Below, in pieces: positions 63,142-64,000 of a stretch of 64,000 bases of DNA. The stretch lies in assembly GCF_016055185.1 (NCBI RefSeq), contig NZ_JAECVR010000001.1, positions 260,345-324,344 on the forward strand, in the 5' to 3' direction. Positions within the stretch are counted from its first letter, which is position 1; each line of letters starts with the position of its first letter. The stretch is from Paenactinomyces guangxiensis. Its GTDB lineage: Bacteria; Bacillota; Bacilli; Thermoactinomycetales; Thermoactinomycetaceae. The notes under the pieces are model-generated. The model was given only the letters and a program-made list of their open reading frames with translations. It searched no databases and was not told the origin of the DNA. A program made the translations under genes and the position numbers.

Positions 63142-64000
63142 TTATTCGGCTCTACATTTATCTTCATATTTTTTGGCATTCCGATCACTTAAAGTGATAT
63201 ATTGCTGATGTTTCGTGTAAGTATCGGCAAAATAATGTTTGCCCGTACAGTTCCTCATCGTCACATAGTATTCATAACTGTGCTTCTCGGGATTTAATGC
63301 TGCCTTTAATGCTGCTTCACCCGGACTTGAGATCGGGCCGGGGGGCAAACCTGAATGAATATATGTATTGTAGGCGGCATAAGGCCCTTTTATTTGCCTC
63401 AGGTTTTTCAGATTGGTTGCTGATTTCCCCTCCATGCTCTTCATAAAGTAGACTGAAGCATCAATCATCAGTTTGTTGTTTGTTCTACTGTTGAGGCGGT
63501 TATATATTACACCCGAAATTCTTGGCAGCTCCTCTTTTACTTTCCCTTCCCGTTCAATCAGCGAAGCGACTGTCACCCATTGATCAATGGACATTCCTGA
63601 GCGCAGGGGATGCGCTTTCAGTTTATCTCGAACCTGCAGCTTGTCCACTCGTTTTGCAAACTGCTCTAACATGGCATTTACAATGTCTTCAGGTTTAGCA
63701 TTTTTACGAAACTGATATGTATTTGGATATAAATACCCTTCCAGCCGATACGGGCGCTTTGGGTCTTTCCGAATTTCCATCTCAAAGTTATATTTAGGTT
63801 GCTTATCATTTAAAGCCTTTAGAAATCCTTTCTCATCAAAGCCCAGCTTCCCAAGCCTGTCTGCGATCTGTTTGGCGTTCCAGCCGGGGGGAATGGTGAC
63901 TTTGACCAGACTTTGCTCTCCGTCAGAAAATTTTACCAACATTTCCGGCAGTGTCTCCTGTGGCTGTATTTCATATACACCTGCTTTTAAATTGGTTATG
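63142..64000 (-). CDS. mltG: Endolytic transglycosylase MltG (5' end outside window)
   Basis: The frame runs off the right edge: upstream of the internal ATG at 63942 the same frame continues LKAGVYEIQPQETLPEM, so the true start is beyond 64000. Seen: the LysM-like VKVTIPPGWNAKQIADRLGKLG, then YLYPNTYQFRKN, the catalytic Glu in VASLIEREGKV, GVIYNRLNS, YNTYIHSGLPPGPISSPGEAALKAAL and a C-terminal His/Tyr stretch ending ...KYEDKCRAE. It cleaves nascent glycan strands next to the membrane. In B. subtilis this is yrrL, in the neighbourhood of pbpI. Confidence 0.94.
   Translation of the reverse strand, partial: ITNLKAGVYEIQPQETLPEMLVKFSDGEQSLVKVTIPPGWNAKQIADRLGKLGFDEKGFLKALNDKQPKYNFEMEIRKDPKRPYRLEGYLYPNTYQFRKNAKPEDIVNAMLEQFAKRVDKLQVRDKLKAHPLRSGMSIDQWVTVASLIEREGKVKEELPRISGVIYNRLNSRTNNKLMIDASVYFMKSMEGKSATNLKNLRQIKGPYAAYNTYIHSGLPPGPISSPGEAALKAALNPEKHSYEYYVTMRNCTGKHYFADTYTKHQQYITLSDRNAKKYEDKCRAE

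Overview
This window looks like chromosome from a low-to-moderate GC, endospore-forming Firmicute of the order Bacillales. The evidence is an uninterrupted sigK, the conserved yqeG-yqeH-aroE-nadD-yqeK-rsfS cluster, a leucine-type T-box leader, AraR/AraNPQ-type arabinose genes, a CsbB/GtrA/YfhO-like glycosylation set, strong purine-rich ribosome binding sites and frequent TTG/GTG starts. A thermophilic bacillus or Thermoactinomycetaceae relative is possible, but I cannot fix family or genus from the sequence.

Layout: 0-4.5 kb, housekeeping cluster on the minus strand (T-box leader of an off-window gene, probably leuS; rsfS, yqeK, nadD, aroE, yqeH, yqeG). 4.6-12 kb, single genes (TM2 protein, small membrane protein, MFS exporter, DedA-like protein, OsmC, SDR, M24 peptidase, zinc-ribbon protein) and a decayed NADAR gene. 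12.1-20.6 kb, a xanthine-type permease, then a LacI-controlled operon (lacI, Ldh-family oxidoreductase, kdgK, eda, TRAP dctPQM) for an acidic sugar entering the KDG/KDPG route. 20.7-25.3 kb, a membrane glycosylation set (GtrA, GT2, YfhO). 25.7-26.5 kb, sigK with a sigma-E/K-type promoter. 27-32.4 kb, a DeoR-linked mannitol-type PTS operon that also encodes a sugar-phosphate epimerase and a 6-phospho-3-hexuloisomerase.

32.5-33.5 kb is a gene graveyard: a decayed transketolase, a decayed GNAT acetyltransferase, and a fragment matching the sigK pro-peptide. 33.7-50.9 kb is a large L-arabinose/arabinan island: araQ, araP, araN, araM, abfA, an ArsR-type regulator, a GH43 remnant, araA, a complete RbsABC-type ABC transporter, araB, araD and araR. 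AraR-like operators lie in the araB/ABC divergent region and at araR. A different palindrome lies between abfA and the ArsR-type gene. 51-64 kb holds an alanine/glycine symporter, mscL, a flavin reductase, an aldo/keto reductase, a small hypothetical, a sulfotransferase, uppP, a proline-rich small protein, a PbpI-like PBP, a Tat-exported PhoX-like phosphatase, a Nudix hydrolase, a broken GNAT gene and the 3' part of mltG.

The genes combine mainly into carbon catabolism. Arabino-oligosaccharides would enter by AraNPQ (no ATPase in the window) and be cut by AbfA. Arabinose would enter by the RbsABC-type system and pass through AraA, AraB and AraD to the pentose phosphate pathway. I count six decayed genes or fragments: NADAR, transketolase, GNAT twice, GH43 and sigK. 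No rRNA, tRNA, CRISPR array or intact transposase was seen.
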